This document shows, piece after piece, positions 1 to 8,910 of a stretch of DNA of 38,277 nucleotides. Location of the stretch: contig REBY01000094.1 in assembly GCA_007692485.1 (NCBI GenBank), positions 1-38,277 on the forward strand, given 5' to 3'. The DNA comes from Pseudomonadaceae bacterium. GTDB taxonomy: Bacteria; Pseudomonadota; Gammaproteobacteria; Pseudomonadales; Pseudomonadaceae. The notes below the pieces were generated by a model, which saw only the letters and a list, made by a program, of their open reading frames with translations, ran no database searches and was not told the DNA's origin. The position numbers and the translations under genes are program-made. Numbering within the stretch: position 1 is the stretch's first letter; every line of letters starts with the position of its first letter.

Positions 1-610
1 AGTCATTCCGACCACCGTGCTCACGGAAGGCCGCTAATGTAATGGGCGGGGTGTCGCGCGTCAACCTTTGATCGGAAAAAACTTCTGCGGTACTGACGTT
101 GCAATCAGGGATTGCCACCAGGTACCAGGGTTCTTCGATATCCACCGGGGTCAGTTGCTCGCCAACGCCTTCAGCCCAGGCGGCGTGGCCGCGCACGAAC
201 ACCGGCACATCCGCGCCCAGTTGCAGGCCGAGCTCGGCCAATTGGTCGAGCGTCAAGCCGCACTGCCACAACTGATTGAGGCCGAGCAGGGTGGTTGCTG
301 CATCCGAGCTACCACCACCGAGGCCACCACCCATGGGTAAACGCTTGTCGAGGCGGATATCGGCGCCACCATGTTGCGCGCAATGGGGTTGCAATAGTTT
401 GGCGGCACGCAGGATCAGATTGTCTGCCGGATCTACCCCTTCCAGTTCAGTGTGCAGCTGTATCTGGCCGTCTCTGCGCGGCTGGAAATGCAGGGTGTCG
501 CCGTAATCGAGAAACTGGAACAGGGTCTGCAGGGTGTGATAACCATCGGTGCGGCGCCCGGTAATATGCAGAAACAGGTTGAGTTTCGCCGGGGCTGGCA
601 GGCTGAGCAT
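1..610 (-). CDS. ispE: 4-diphosphocytidyl-2-C-methyl-D-erythritol kinase, 3' end cut by the window
   Basis: This GHMP-family kinase phosphorylates the 2-hydroxyl of CDP-methylerythritol with ATP, a cytoplasmic step of the MEP isoprenoid pathway. Visible residues are the N-terminal [12 protein letters not shown] substrate-binding segment with the conserved Lys at residue 9, and the glycine-rich ATP loop [15 protein letters not shown] at about residues 92-106. About 203 of the usual 280 or so residues are present; the reading frame is still open at base 1. The ATG at 610 gives the family-like start [13 protein letters not shown] at 625, in the same frame, would add five residues and sits directly on the lolB stop with a GGGAA seven bases upstream, so the start is not settled. 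It is the third gene of the TPR-lolB-ispE unit, as in Pseudomonas generally. Confidence 0.95.
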   Translation of the reverse strand, partial: MLSLPAPAKLNLFLHITGRRTDGYHTLQTLFQFLDYGDTLHFQPRRDGQIQLHTELEGVDPADNLILRAAKLLQPHCAQHGGADIRLDKRLPMGGGLGGGSSDAATTLLGLNQLWQCGLTLDQLAELGLQLGADVPVFVRGHAAWAEGVGEQLTPVDIEEPWYLVAIPDCNVSTAEVFSDQRLTRDTPPITLAAFREHGGRND

Positions 611-621
611 TTGGCTGTCGA

Positions 622-1233
622 TCAATTGCGTGGTTCCCAATGGGTCACTACCAGGGTGATCAGCATGTCGTAACCACTGATTTGCAAACGTTGCGGCAAT
701 TGCCGTTCCCCGACTTCCTGGTAGCGGCTGTATTCAACGGTCCAGCCATCCTGTTGCAGCCGCGCCAGGCGGCTATCAGTATCCAGTTGCAACTGGCTGG
801 GGCTGTCGGGTGCCGGCAGCCCGCGCACCCACCACAGCAAGTTATCAACGGGCAGGCGCCAGCCGATGCTTTGTGCCAGCAGTTCTTCCGCGTCGGCGGC
901 CTGGCGGGTGGGTTGGCCGGCAATCTCCAGGGTCACGCCGTCGCGGTCACCCTGTATTTGGGTGGCACCTCTGCCTAGCGGGCCAGACAGGCGGATGTCG
1001 TAGTAGTCCTGTTGCTGCAGCCAGAACAGGGTGCCGCTACCGGATTCTTCGGGCGCGCGCAGGCCGATCTTGCCTTGCAGTATCCAGTTGTCGAGAGATG
1101 ACACATTGGCTTTGTGTGCCCGCCAGGCTTGCGGGTCACCGCCGATATCCAGACTTTCACGTTGATGCAGGTTGCTACAGGCGGCCAGCGTCAGGGACAG
1201 CAATAGCAGCAGGGGAAGGCGAATCAGGTGCAT
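622..1233 (-). CDS. lolB: Outer-membrane lipoprotein insertion receptor LolB
   Basis: LolB accepts lipoproteins from the periplasmic carrier LolA and inserts them into the inner leaflet of the outer membrane; it is itself a lipoprotein. The 203-residue product begins with a short hydrophobic signal peptide ending in lipobox LAAC (Cys19), followed by the family segment [13 protein letters not shown] and the paired segments [13 protein letters not shown] and [15 protein letters not shown] that are typical of the LolB fold. Length matches the family. It starts three bases after the stop of the TPR lipoprotein gene and its TGA overlaps the alternative TTG start of ispE, so the three are almost certainly co-transcribed. 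The gene order is the normal one for Pseudomonas. Confidence 0.95.
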   Translation of the reverse strand: MHLIRLPLLLLLSLTLAACSNLHQRESLDIGGDPQAWRAHKANVSSLDNWILQGKIGLRAPEESGSGTLFWLQQQDYYDIRLSGPLGRGATQIQGDRDGVTLEIAGQPTRQAADAEELLAQSIGWRLPVDNLLWWVRGLPAPDSPSQLQLDTDSRLARLQQDGWTVEYSRYQEVGERQLPQRLQISGYDMLITLVVTHWEPRN

Positions 1234-1236
1234 GCG

Positions 1237-2964
1237 TTACTCATGTTCCAGGCGTTGTCGGGTTTCCCGCACCAGCGGGCTATCGGGGTCGTTATCGAGT
1301 GACTCCTCCCAGACCGCTCGGGCTTCGTCGTGACGGCCCAGTTGCCAGAGTACCTCACCCAGGTGGGCGGCTACTTCCTGGTCGGGGAAGGCTTCCCAGG
1401 CTTGCTGTAGATATTCCAAAGCCAGTTCCAGGTTGCCCAGCCGGTAATGTACCCAGCCCAGGCTGTCGATGATCGCGGGGTCATCGGGCTCGAGTGTGTG
1501 GGCCTGCTCGATTAGTTCGAGTGCTTCCTCGAGGCGTTCATTACGGTCGGCCAGCGTATATCCCAGGGCATTCATGGCCATGGCATTGTCCGGCTCGCGC
1601 GCCAGGATGTGTCGCAGGTCTTGTTCACTTTGCTCAGGCTGCCCGAGTTGGTCATGCAGCAGAGCGCGGACGTAGAGCAAGTTACTGTCGTCGCTGAACT
1701 CATTAAGCGCTTCCTCGGTGCGCTGCATGGCGCGCTCCGGGTGACGATCAAGCAGGGTCTCGATTTCAATCAGATAGAGCTGCATGCGTGCTTGCGGACG
1801 TTCGCTGCGCGATTCGGCCATTATTTGCGCCAACAGGTCCAGGCGATCGTCAGCCATTAGCGCCTGAGTAATGCGCAATCGTGCCGGCAGATATTCATTG
1901 CCGTCGCGCACGGCCAGCCAGGCTTGTATGGCTTCATCGGCCTGGCCCTGTTCTTCAAGGGCCAGCCCCAAATGATACAGCGTGGTGCTGTTATCCGGCT
2001 CTTGCTCCAAGGCTTGCTCAAGGTAGTAAGCGGCCAGATCGGGCTGCTGGTTCTCCAGGCTGATCAGGCCGAGGGTCAAAATCAGGTCGTGATCTTCGGG
2101 GTTCTGTTCCAGCAGGCGGCCAAATTGACTGGCGGCAGTGTCCAGCTCTTCGCTGGCGAGCAGCAAACGTGCCAGTTGCAGGCGCAAGCGACTGTCATCC
2201 GGGTATTGCTGCAGGCTGGCATGCAGCAGGTCAATGGCTGCTTGCGGCTGATCGAGCTGGTCCAGCAGGTTGGCTTGCAGTAGCAGGGCACCGGCTTGCT
2301 GCTGATCCAATGGCTGCTGCTGCAGGATGTCCAGCGCTTGTTGCGGCTCACTTTCGTGCACTATCAAGGCGCGGGCAAAGGCCAGTTGGCGATTGTCGGG
2401 ATACTCGTCCTGTAGTTGCTGGAGCGTGCCAAGCAGAGTGTTGCGGGTTGTTGCGTCACTCTGGCTGGCGGCGACGGCGAGGAAGTCAAAATGCGCTTCG
2501 CCACTCATCTCCAAGACCTTGCGCATACTTGCCGTGGCGGGCTCTATCTGGCCAGCACGGGCTTGTTGCAAGGCGGCTGCCCGGTGCGCTTCTACATCGT
2601 TCGGCGCGACTTGGGTCCAGAGGGTAGCCATCTCCAGCGCGGGTTCTTCGGCACCGAGAAATTCAGCAACTCGCAGCGCACGTTCGACCACTCCCGGGTC
2701 GCGGGTCTGTTCGGCTTGACGCAGGTAGTTGCCTAACGCCAGGTCAAACCGGTTGCGCTGGCCAGCCATTTCCGCTGCCAGCAGCTCGAACAGGGTATCC
2801 TTGGGGAAAGGCCGTGGCGGCACATCCGGCAGAGTCAGGCTAAGCTCGGGCACGGGCTCAACCGCTGCGACTGGGGGGCTGTCGACCTGCGACCGGTTGG
2901 CACAGGCCGTGACCAACAGGCTCAGGCTAATGACCAGAAAAGTGCGTTGAAAGGTAGATGTCAT
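1237..2964 (-). CDS. Tetratricopeptide-repeat lipoprotein (PA4667-like)
   Basis: The 575-residue protein starts with a signal peptide and lipobox VTAC (Cys21), then a Pro-rich linker, and then a long run of TPR helical hairpins covering most of the chain. The clearest repeats lie in the C-terminal half, for example those built around NALGYTLADRNERLEEAL and DSLGWVHYRLGNLELALEYL. TPR solenoids are protein-interaction scaffolds, and the lipobox places this one in the periplasm, probably at a membrane. It occupies the same position as PA4667 of P. aeruginosa, directly upstream of lolB, which suggests a cell-envelope role, but no partner can be read from the sequence. It heads the lolB-ispE unit and is divergent from hemA across a 150-base promoter region. 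Confidence 0.85.
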   Translation of the reverse strand: MTSTFQRTFLVISLSLLVTACANRSQVDSPPVAAVEPVPELSLTLPDVPPRPFPKDTLFELLAAEMAGQRNRFDLALGNYLRQAEQTRDPGVVERALRVAEFLGAEEPALEMATLWTQVAPNDVEAHRAAALQQARAGQIEPATASMRKVLEMSGEAHFDFLAVAASQSDATTRNTLLGTLQQLQDEYPDNRQLAFARALIVHESEPQQALDILQQQPLDQQQAGALLLQANLLDQLDQPQAAIDLLHASLQQYPDDSRLRLQLARLLLASEELDTAASQFGRLLEQNPEDHDLILTLGLISLENQQPDLAAYYLEQALEQEPDNSTTLYHLGLALEEQGQADEAIQAWLAVRDGNEYLPARLRITQALMADDRLDLLAQIMAESRSERPQARMQLYLIEIETLLDRHPERAMQRTEEALNEFSDDSNLLYVRALLHDQLGQPEQSEQDLRHILAREPDNAMAMNALGYTLADRNERLEEALELIEQAHTLEPDDPAIIDSLGWVHYRLGNLELALEYLQQAWEAFPDQEVAAHLGEVLWQLGRHDEARAVWEESLDNDPDSPLVRETRQRLEHE

Positions 2965-3115
2965 GGCGTTCCGCAGCAGCGTTCAGATAAGGATGATGAT
3001 GCCACAGGATCTCAGGTAAACACACCGGCCCAGCCTGAGGAATTGATTGGCATTGATATACATAGGACAATTAGGGGTTTGAATCATTCCGCAGTCCCTC
3101 GCATAAAGAGGCATC
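2965..3115. promoter_or_regulatory. Divergent promoter region between the TPR gene and hemA
   Basis: The 151 bases between the two divergent starts must hold promoters for both transcription units. A weak sigma-70 candidate for hemA is TTGATT at 3043-3048 and GACAAT at 3066-3071 with a 17-base spacer. The hemA start is preceded by AAAGAGG, a good ribosome-binding site. No convincing operator was seen. Confidence 0.35.
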
Positions 3116-4408
3116 ATGGGTTTTCTGGCAATCGGCATCAATCACAAGACGGCAGCCGTCGACGTCCGCGAGCGGGTGGCATTTTCGCCTGAGCAGCTGG
3201 CCGAAGCCCTGCAGCGTATGCGTGTCGATACCGCGACGCAGGAGGTGGCGATCCTGTCTACCTGCAATCGCACTGAAATCTACTGCAGTCAGGATGCACC
3301 GGATGCCGAGCGGGTATTGCGCTGGCTGGCCGATTATCACGGCTTGCCGGCCGAGCAGTTGACCGGTAGTAGCTATCAATATCAGGAATCGGCTGCGGTG
3401 CGCCATATGATGCGTGTAGCCGCGGGCCTTGATTCCATGGTGCTGGGCGAGCCACAGATTCTGGGGCAGATGAAAGATGCCTGGCAGGCTGCGCGCACCG
3501 CTGGCACCTTGGGTCCGCAGTTGGACCGTCTGTTTCAGAGTACTTTCAATACGGTCAAACAGGTGCGTACCGATACCGCGATTGGCGAGAATCCGGTATC
3601 CGTGGCCTTTGCCGCCGTGAGCCTGTCGCGACAGATCTTTTCCGACTTGCGTCGCAGCACGGCCTTGCTGATTGGCGCCGGGGAAACCATCACCTTGGTC
3701 GCCCGCCACCTCTATCAGCAGGGCGTTAGCAAGATTATTGTTGCCAACCGTACTCTGGAGCGCGCGCAGCAACTGAGTGATGAGCTGGGTGGGCGGGCGA
3801 TCGTGCTTAACCAGATTCCGGATGTGCTGGCCGAGTGCGATATTGTCATCAGTTCTACCGCCAGCCCCCTGCCGATTTTGGGCAAGGGGGCGGTGGAACG
3901 TGCGCTGCGCCAGCGTCGCCACAAGCCCATGTTTATGGTGGATATCGCCGTGCCGCGTGATATCGAACCCGAGGTGGGTCGCCTGGCCGATGTGTATTTG
4001 TACACCGTCGACGACCTGCATGAAGTGATCGAGGAAAACATGCGCTCGCGTCAGGGCGCCGCCGATGCTGCCGAGCGTCTGATTGACCTGGGTACCGATG
4101 AGTTCATGCAGCGCTTGCGTGCACTGGCCGCGGTCGATGTGTTGCGTCGCTACCGGCAAAAGGCCGAAGCACTGCGCGACCAGGAGCTGACCCGCGCGCT
4201 GAGTCGGCTGCAGCGCGGCGGCGACCCGTCAGCGGTCATGAGCGAAATGGCGCGCGCACTGACTAACAAGTTGCTGCATGACCCCAGTGTGCAGCTCAAA
4301 CAGATGACCGCCGAAGGGCGTGCCGATGCCCTGGCGCTGGCGCAGGAGCTGTTTGCGCTGGAGCCGGATCAGGCCCCGACCCTCACACCACCACAAGGCA
4401 AACCATGA
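3116..4408 (+). CDS. hemA: Glutamyl-tRNA reductase
   Basis: HemA reduces glutamyl-tRNA(Glu) to glutamate-1-semialdehyde with NADPH, the committed step of C5-pathway haem synthesis in the cytoplasm. The 430-residue product has the N-terminal GINHKTA motif, the catalytic Cys50 within STCNRTEIY, the [19 protein letters not shown] segment at about 98-116, the NADPH-binding LLIGAGE at about 184-190, and a C-terminal helical dimerisation domain. Length and domain order are standard. Its TGA overlaps the prfA ATG by four bases (ATGA), so the two are translationally coupled. It leads the hemA-prfA-prmC-moeB-murI operon found throughout Pseudomonas. Confidence 0.98.
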   Translation: MGFLAIGINHKTAAVDVRERVAFSPEQLAEALQRMRVDTATQEVAILSTCNRTEIYCSQDAPDAERVLRWLADYHGLPAEQLTGSSYQYQESAAVRHMMRVAAGLDSMVLGEPQILGQMKDAWQAARTAGTLGPQLDRLFQSTFNTVKQVRTDTAIGENPVSVAFAAVSLSRQIFSDLRRSTALLIGAGETITLVARHLYQQGVSKIIVANRTLERAQQLSDELGGRAIVLNQIPDVLAECDIVISSTASPLPILGKGAVERALRQRRHKPMFMVDIAVPRDIEPEVGRLADVYLYTVDDLHEVIEENMRSRQGAADAAERLIDLGTDEFMQRLRALAAVDVLRRYRQKAEALRDQELTRALSRLQRGGDPSAVMSEMARALTNKLLHDPSVQLKQMTAEGRADALALAQELFALEPDQAPTLTPPQGKP

Positions 4409-5490
4409 AGGCATCATTGCTCAACCGCCTGGATACCCTGCAAGACCGTTTTGAAGAGCTGTCAGCCTTACTCAGCGATGCCGACGTCATTAGCGATCAG
4501 TCACGTTTTCGCGAGTATTCGAAAGAATATGCCGAGCTGGAAAACACTATGGAGTGCTACCAGCAATGGCGCAGTGTGCAGGCTGATCTGGAAGAAGCAC
4601 GTACCTTGCTCAAGGATAGCGATGCCGATATGCGCGCCATGGCCGAGGAAGATCTGGCTGCGGGCAGCGAGCAGTTGCAGCAGTTGGAAGTACAGCTCAA
4701 TCAGTTGTTGCTGCCGAAAGACCCGGATGATGAGCGCAATGTATTTCTGGAAATCCGTGCCGGTACCGGTGGTGATGAGGCCGCGCTGTTTGCCGGTGAC
4801 TTGTTCCGCATGTATTCCCGTTATGCGGAGCAGCAGGGTTGGCGTCTGGAAGTCTTGTCAGAAAATGAGGGCGAGCATGGCGGCTTCAAAGAAGTCATCG
4901 CCCGGGTTGATGGCGCCAGTGTCTATGCGCGGCTGAAATTTGAATCGGGTGCCCACCGGGTGCAGCGGGTGCCGGAAACTGAATCCCAGGGCCGCATCCA
5001 TACCTCGGCCTGCACCGTGGCGGTATTGCCGGAAATGGACGAGCAGGCTGCCATCGACATCAATCCGGCTGATTTGCGCGTTGATACCTTCCGCGCATCC
5101 GGCGCCGGCGGTCAACATATCAACAAGACCGATTCCGCCATTCGGCTTACTCACCTGCCCAGCGGCATGGTGGTTGAATGTCAGGAAGAGCGCTCGCAGC
5201 ACAAGAACCGCGCCAAGGCCATGAGCCTGTTGCAGTCGCGTCTGGCTAACCAGCAGCGCGAAGCGCAGGAAAAGCAGTTGTCGGATACCCGCCGTTTGCT
5301 GGTGGGATCGGGTGACCGCTCCGAACGCATCCGTACTTACAACTTCCCCCAAGGGCGGGTGACCGATCACCGTATCAATCTGACGTTGTACAGTCTGGAT
5401 GAAGTGATACAGGGCAGCCTGGACGCGGTGATTGAACCCTTGCGGCGTGAATATCAGGCCGATCAGATGGCTGCCCTGGATGCGCATTGA
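4405..5490 (+). CDS. prfA: Peptide chain release factor 1
   Basis: RF1 reads UAA and UAG stop codons and triggers hydrolysis of peptidyl-tRNA. The 361-residue product carries the stop-codon-recognition tripeptide in PET form at residues 190-192 (PXT class, typical of RF1) and the catalytic GGQ at 235-237 within [14 protein letters not shown]. The Gln of that motif is the residue methylated by PrmC, encoded next. The gene overlaps hemA by four bases and prmC by eleven, which ties synthesis of the factor to that of its modifying enzyme. Nothing unusual was seen. Confidence 0.98.
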   Translation: MKASLLNRLDTLQDRFEELSALLSDADVISDQSRFREYSKEYAELENTMECYQQWRSVQADLEEARTLLKDSDADMRAMAEEDLAAGSEQLQQLEVQLNQLLLPKDPDDERNVFLEIRAGTGGDEAALFAGDLFRMYSRYAEQQGWRLEVLSENEGEHGGFKEVIARVDGASVYARLKFESGAHRVQRVPETESQGRIHTSACTVAVLPEMDEQAAIDINPADLRVDTFRASGAGGQHINKTDSAIRLTHLPSGMVVECQEERSQHKNRAKAMSLLQSRLANQQREAQEKQLSDTRRLLVGSGDRSERIRTYNFPQGRVTDHRINLTLYSLDEVIQGSLDAVIEPLRREYQADQMAALDAH

Positions 5491-6301
5491 TCAGGTGCTG
5501 GCCACAGTTGATTTACCGGGCTCGACCAGCCCGCGGCTGGATGCCGAGCTGCTGCTGGTGACTGTGCTCGGCAAGCCGCGCAGCTACCTGCGTACCTGGC
5601 CGGAATACGAACTGACCGCGGACCAATTGAGTGCTTACCAGACCTTGTTGGCCCGCCGCCGCGCTGGCGAGCCGATAGCCTATCTGTTGGGTCGTCAGGG
5701 TTTCTGGTCGCTAGACTTGGCCGTGGCGCCAAGCACCCTGATCCCACGACCGGATACCGAGCGCTTGGTTGAATTGGCACTGGAGCTGGGCCCGTCAGGT
5801 GCTGCGCAGGTGCTGGATCTAGGCACTGGCAGTGGCGCGATTGCACTGGCACTGGCCAGCGAACAGCCGCAGTGGCAACTTACTGGCGTAGACCGGGTGC
5901 CCGAGGCAGTGGCGCTGGCAACTCGCAATGCGGTTGAACTGGGGTTGGGCAATGCGACCTTTCAGCACAGCGATTGGTTTGCTGGACTCGGCGGCCAGCG
6001 GTTTGACCTGATCGTCAGTAACCCGCCCTATATTGCCGAGGATGACCCGCACCTGACTCAGGGCGACCTGCGTTTTGAACCGAGCAGTGCCCTGGTCAGT
6101 GGCACCGATGGCTTGCGGGATACTCGCCAGATCATTAGCCAATCCCGTGATCATTTGCGTGGTTGGCTACTATTGGAACATGGCTGGCAGCAGGCTGAGC
6201 CTGTGCAGGCGCTGTTGCGCGAACACGGCTATCAGGCGGTGGCCTCCTGGCAGGACCTGGCCGGTCAGACACGGGTAAGCGGAGGGCAGTGGCATGGATG
6301 A
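5480..6301 (+). CDS. prmC: Release factor glutamine N5-methyltransferase
   Basis: PrmC (HemK) methylates the GGQ glutamine of RF1 and RF2 using S-adenosylmethionine. Visible are the N-terminal helical substrate-binding domain (residues 1 to about 85), the SAM loop [16 protein letters not shown] at about 111-126, and the catalytic NPPY at 181-184. I chose the ATG at 5480 because it gives the family N-terminus ([14 protein letters not shown], followed by RLDAELLL); the frame is open further upstream inside prfA, but those residues are not family-like. With this start the gene is 273 residues long and overlaps prfA by 11 bases. Its stop overlaps moeB. Confidence 0.96.
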   Translation: MRIDQVLATVDLPGSTSPRLDAELLLVTVLGKPRSYLRTWPEYELTADQLSAYQTLLARRRAGEPIAYLLGRQGFWSLDLAVAPSTLIPRPDTERLVELALELGPSGAAQVLDLGTGSGAIALALASEQPQWQLTGVDRVPEAVALATRNAVELGLGNATFQHSDWFAGLGGQRFDLIVSNPPYIAEDDPHLTQGDLRFEPSSALVSGTDGLRDTRQIISQSRDHLRGWLLLEHGWQQAEPVQALLREHGYQAVASWQDLAGQTRVSGGQWHG

Positions 6302-7049
6302 CCAGCAGCTGTTGCGCTACAGCCGACAAATTCTGCTGGCGCAGGTCGATATAGACGGTCAGCAGCGCCTGCTCGACAGCCATGTGCTGATCGTCGGGGT
6401 CGGTGGTCTGGGTGCGCCGGTTGCGCTGTATCTGGCCGCTGCCGGGGTTGGTCAGATAACGCTGGCAGATCCGGACCAGGTTGACCTGAGTAACCTGCAG
6501 CGCCAGGTCATCCACCATCAGGCTGATATCGGGCGTGACAAGGTGGCCTCGGCGGTAGACCGGCTGTGTGGGATCAACCCCGGGGTGCAGGTGCATACTT
6601 TGCCTCAGGCCTTGTTTGGCGCAGCCCTGCAGGCTGCAGTAGACGCGGTAGATCTCGTGCTGGACTGCAGCGACAATTTTGCGACCCGGCAGGCGGTTAA
6701 TCGCGCCTGTGTTGCGGCAGTCAAGCCTCTGGTATCCGGCGCGGCGATTCGGCTGGAAGGTCAGCTCAGTGTGTTTGATCCACGACGGGCTGACAGTCCG
6801 TGCTATCAATGCCTGTATGGCGACGGTGAGGAAACCACGCTGAGTTGCAGTGAGGCTGGCGTGCTTGGCCCGTTGGTCGGCACTATTGGCAGCCTGCAGG
6901 CGCTCGAAGCGATCAAGCTGCTAGCCGGCTTTGGTACCCCGCTGGTTGGCCGGTTGCTATTGCTGGATGCGCTCGAAGGCCGTTTCCGGGAGCTACGTGT
7001 GCCCCGTGACCCGGCTTGCCCCTGCTGTGGCACGAGGCCAGACGCATGA
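6294..7049 (+). CDS. moeB: Molybdopterin-synthase adenylyltransferase MoeB (ThiF/HesA family)
   Basis: The E1-like enzyme activates the C-terminal glycine of a small sulfur carrier (MoaD, or ThiS in the sister family) by adenylation. The 251-residue product has the ATP-binding VGVGGLGAP at about 34-42, the adjoining [15 protein letters not shown] segment, and two zinc-binding CXXC pairs, CYQC near residue 171 and CPCC near the C-terminus. There is no rhodanese domain. From sequence alone MoeB and ThiF-type activities are hard to separate; the position after prmC is the one annotated moeB in Pseudomonas. It overlaps prmC by eight bases and murI by four. Confidence 0.9.
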   Translation: MDDQQLLRYSRQILLAQVDIDGQQRLLDSHVLIVGVGGLGAPVALYLAAAGVGQITLADPDQVDLSNLQRQVIHHQADIGRDKVASAVDRLCGINPGVQVHTLPQALFGAALQAAVDAVDLVLDCSDNFATRQAVNRACVAAVKPLVSGAAIRLEGQLSVFDPRRADSPCYQCLYGDGEETTLSCSEAGVLGPLVGTIGSLQALEAIKLLAGFGTPLVGRLLLLDALEGRFRELRVPRDPACPCCGTRPDA

Positions 7050-7837
7050 GCAGTGCACCCGTTGGTGTATTCGACTCCGGCCTGGGCGGCCTGTCGGTGC
7101 TGCATGAAATCCGTCACCGGTTACCGCAGGAAAGCCTGCTCTATGTAGCCGATTGTGCCTATGTGCCCTACGGTGACAAACCACCCGAATTGATCCGCCA
7201 GCGCAGCCGTCAGATTGCCGACTTTTTGCTGGCGCAAGGTGCCAAAGCGCTGGTGGTCGCCTGCAATACGGCTACTGCTGCGGCGATCAACGATTTGCGC
7301 AGCTGTTATGACCTGCCCATTATCGGTATGGAGCCAGCGGTCAAGCCCGCCACCCAGGCAACGCGCAGTGGCGTGGTCGGTGTGCTGGCCACCACAGGTA
7401 CCCTGCAAAGTGCCAAATTTGCTGCCTTGTTGGATCGTTTTGCCGGCAATGTCGAGGTGATTACCCAGCCCTGTCCGGGGCTGGTCGAGTGTGTCGAGCG
7501 TGGTGAACTGGAAAGCCCGACCACTCGCGCCTTGCTGCACAGCTATCTGCAGCCCCTACTGGCAGCGGGATGCGACACGCTTATACTGGGTTGTACCCAC
7601 TATCCGTTATTGCGACCGCTGTTGCAGAGCATGCTGCCGGCAGATATTCGCTTGATTGATACTGGGGCTGCGGTGGCGCGTCAATTGGATGATCGCCTGC
7701 AAGCTGCTGGTTTACCGGCCACGGCTGGTAGCACCGCGACGACGACTTTCTGGACGACTGGCGAGCTTGAACGCATGCAGCACAGCCTGCCTATTTTGTG
7801 GGGGCAGGCTGCTGATGTACTGCTCCTGAATCTGTGA
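7046..7837 (+). CDS. murI: Glutamate racemase
   Basis: MurI interconverts L- and D-glutamate, supplying D-Glu for peptidoglycan. The two catalytic cysteines are Cys73 in [10 protein letters not shown] and Cys183 in LGCTHYPLL, with the Asp10-Ser11 pair of VFDSGLGG at the N-terminus. The 263-residue length is normal. I chose the ATG at 7046, which overlaps the moeB stop as ATGA and gives a family-like N-terminus; the frame extends further upstream within moeB. It is the last gene of the tightly overlapped core operon; pagL follows after 26 bases with its own ribosome-binding site. Confidence 0.97.
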   Translation: MSSAPVGVFDSGLGGLSVLHEIRHRLPQESLLYVADCAYVPYGDKPPELIRQRSRQIADFLLAQGAKALVVACNTATAAAINDLRSCYDLPIIGMEPAVKPATQATRSGVVGVLATTGTLQSAKFAALLDRFAGNVEVITQPCPGLVECVERGELESPTTRALLHSYLQPLLAAGCDTLILGCTHYPLLRPLLQSMLPADIRLIDTGAAVARQLDDRLQAAGLPATAGSTATTTFWTTGELERMQHSLPILWGQAADVLLLNL

Positions 7838-7863
7838 TTGGATATCAAGTAAGGAAGACCGCA

Positions 7864-8394
7864 ATGAAAAACAAAGCCGTTGTCATTGGGAGTGCGGCCT
7901 TGGCAGCCATGCTGCTGTCTCCGGTTAGTGCAGCGCTGGATGGCCTGAGTGTGGACCTTGGTCATAGCTCGGAGTCAACTACGACGCTGCGTCTTGGTGC
8001 TCAGTGGGATTTTGGCCAGACTCTATGGCGCAGTCAGGGGGGCGACCTGGCCTTGGATGGCTATTGGGATCTGGCAGCCACCCATTGGGGTAGCCTGGAT
8101 ACTGCCAGCATCGACGCGTCGCCGGTTTTTCGACTCAACTTTGCTGCCGGCGATCAAGGGGCGCAAGCTTACTTTGAGGCGGGTATTGGTATTGCCTGGT
8201 TCAGCCGCTCACGTCTGGCGCCGGGCACCAACCTGGGCTCCAGTCTGCAGTTTGCCGACCGTATCGGCTTGGGCCTGCGCCTGGCCAATGGTAATGATGT
8301 TGGCTTGCGCTTCTTCCATTACTCCAATGCCGGCTTCAATCGCCGCAATAGTGGAGTAGAAACCCTGGCATTGCATTATCGCTTCAATCTATAA
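7864..8394 (+). CDS. pagL: Lipid A 3-O-deacylase PagL
   Basis: PagL is an outer-membrane beta-barrel esterase that removes the 3-O-linked acyl chain from lipid A. The 176-residue precursor has a signal peptide (about residues 1-23, cut after VSA) and barrel-like alternating strands ending in a C-terminal aromatic-rich strand. The catalytic triad is visible as His152 and Ser154 in FHYSNAG and Glu166 in NSGVETL. The spacing (2 and 12) equals that of His149/Ser151/Glu163 in P. aeruginosa PagL as I remember it. The ATG at 7864 follows AAGGAAG and begins the signal peptide, so longer upstream starts are rejected. As in PAO1, it lies just downstream of murI. Confidence 0.92.
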   Translation: MKNKAVVIGSAALAAMLLSPVSAALDGLSVDLGHSSESTTTLRLGAQWDFGQTLWRSQGGDLALDGYWDLAATHWGSLDTASIDASPVFRLNFAAGDQGAQAYFEAGIGIAWFSRSRLAPGTNLGSSLQFADRIGLGLRLANGNDVGLRFFHYSNAGFNRRNSGVETLALHYRFNL

Positions 8395-8430
8395 CGACTA
8401 TGCGCTGCCGCAGCGGAAGCTGCTGAAGCA

Positions 8431-8465
8431 GGCCCGGCGGCAGTGGTTACCCTGTCAGCCGGGCC
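8431..8465. terminator. Putative bidirectional terminator hairpin
   Basis: GGCCCGGC at 8431-8438 pairs with GCCGGGCC at 8457-8464, with extra pairing of GGCAG and CTGTC in the interior. The hairpin sits between the convergent ends of pagL and the DUF6746-like gene. Neither side has a clear U-tract, so it may only block or stabilise transcript ends. Confidence 0.45.
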
Positions 8466-8476
8466 GGAGATCAGGT

Positions 8477-8857
8477 TTATTCGATGATCTTGCCAATACC
8501 CTCCAGATAGGCGGCGCCGTAATCGGTGACCGCATCCGCTTGCATGCTTTCCGTCGCCCAGTGCATGTCAGCCACGGTGTCATGCAGCAGCTGCAGGTCA
8601 TCGATCAAGCGCTGCAAGGTGTCCTCAAGGGTGTACGAGAGCTTGTGGATGTCATGCATATCATTGTCGCTAAGCTCCCCTCCGATCAGGGCGGCGAGTT
8701 GCTGGTTACTGCTGCGCAGGTTACTGACCGCCTGTTCGGTAGAGTCAGATCGCTCAGCCTGATAGTGGGCGGCGCGGTCATTGTCGCCAGTGGCAAAGGT
8801 CGGTAATGACAGGCTGGCCAGAGCGGCGACAGTGGTGGCAAGTATGAGGTGTTTCAT
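8477..8857 (-). CDS. Small periplasmic protein, DUF6746-like
   Basis: The 126-residue product starts with a signal peptide cut after TFA (about residue 22), followed by a mainly helical mature chain rich in Asp and Glu (HKLSYTLEDTLQRLIDDLQLLHDTVADMH). It resembles, from memory, the Pseudomonas family DUF6746 of secreted helical proteins with no assigned function. The frame runs upstream to 8914, but the ATG at 8857 begins the signal peptide and is preferred. It lies 53 bases after the flavoprotein gene on the same strand, so it may be the last member of the iron-uptake transcript or have its own promoter. The acidic helices could bind metal or a haem-like ligand, but no motif shows this. Confidence 0.7.
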   Translation of the reverse strand: MKHLILATTVAALASLSLPTFATGDNDRAAHYQAERSDSTEQAVSNLRSSNQQLAALIGGELSDNDMHDIHKLSYTLEDTLQRLIDDLQLLHDTVADMHWATESMQADAVTDYGAAYLEGIGKIIE

Positions 8858-8910
8858 AGGGCTCTCGTCGTTGATACACGGGTTTGAGGTGTGGCGCCGG
8901 AGCGCCGGTT

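Noticed and set aside
3071-4159. A 362-codon open frame on the minus strand, antisense to hemA
   Set aside because: It mirrors the codon pattern of hemA, has no recognisable domain and no ribosome-binding site; hemA itself is unmistakable.
4858-5487. A 209-codon open frame antisense to prfA
   Set aside because: Shadow of a GC-biased coding gene; the product has no family resemblance.
6135-6809. A 224-codon open frame antisense to prmC and moeB
   Set aside because: It spans two well-identified genes on the other strand and shows no motif.
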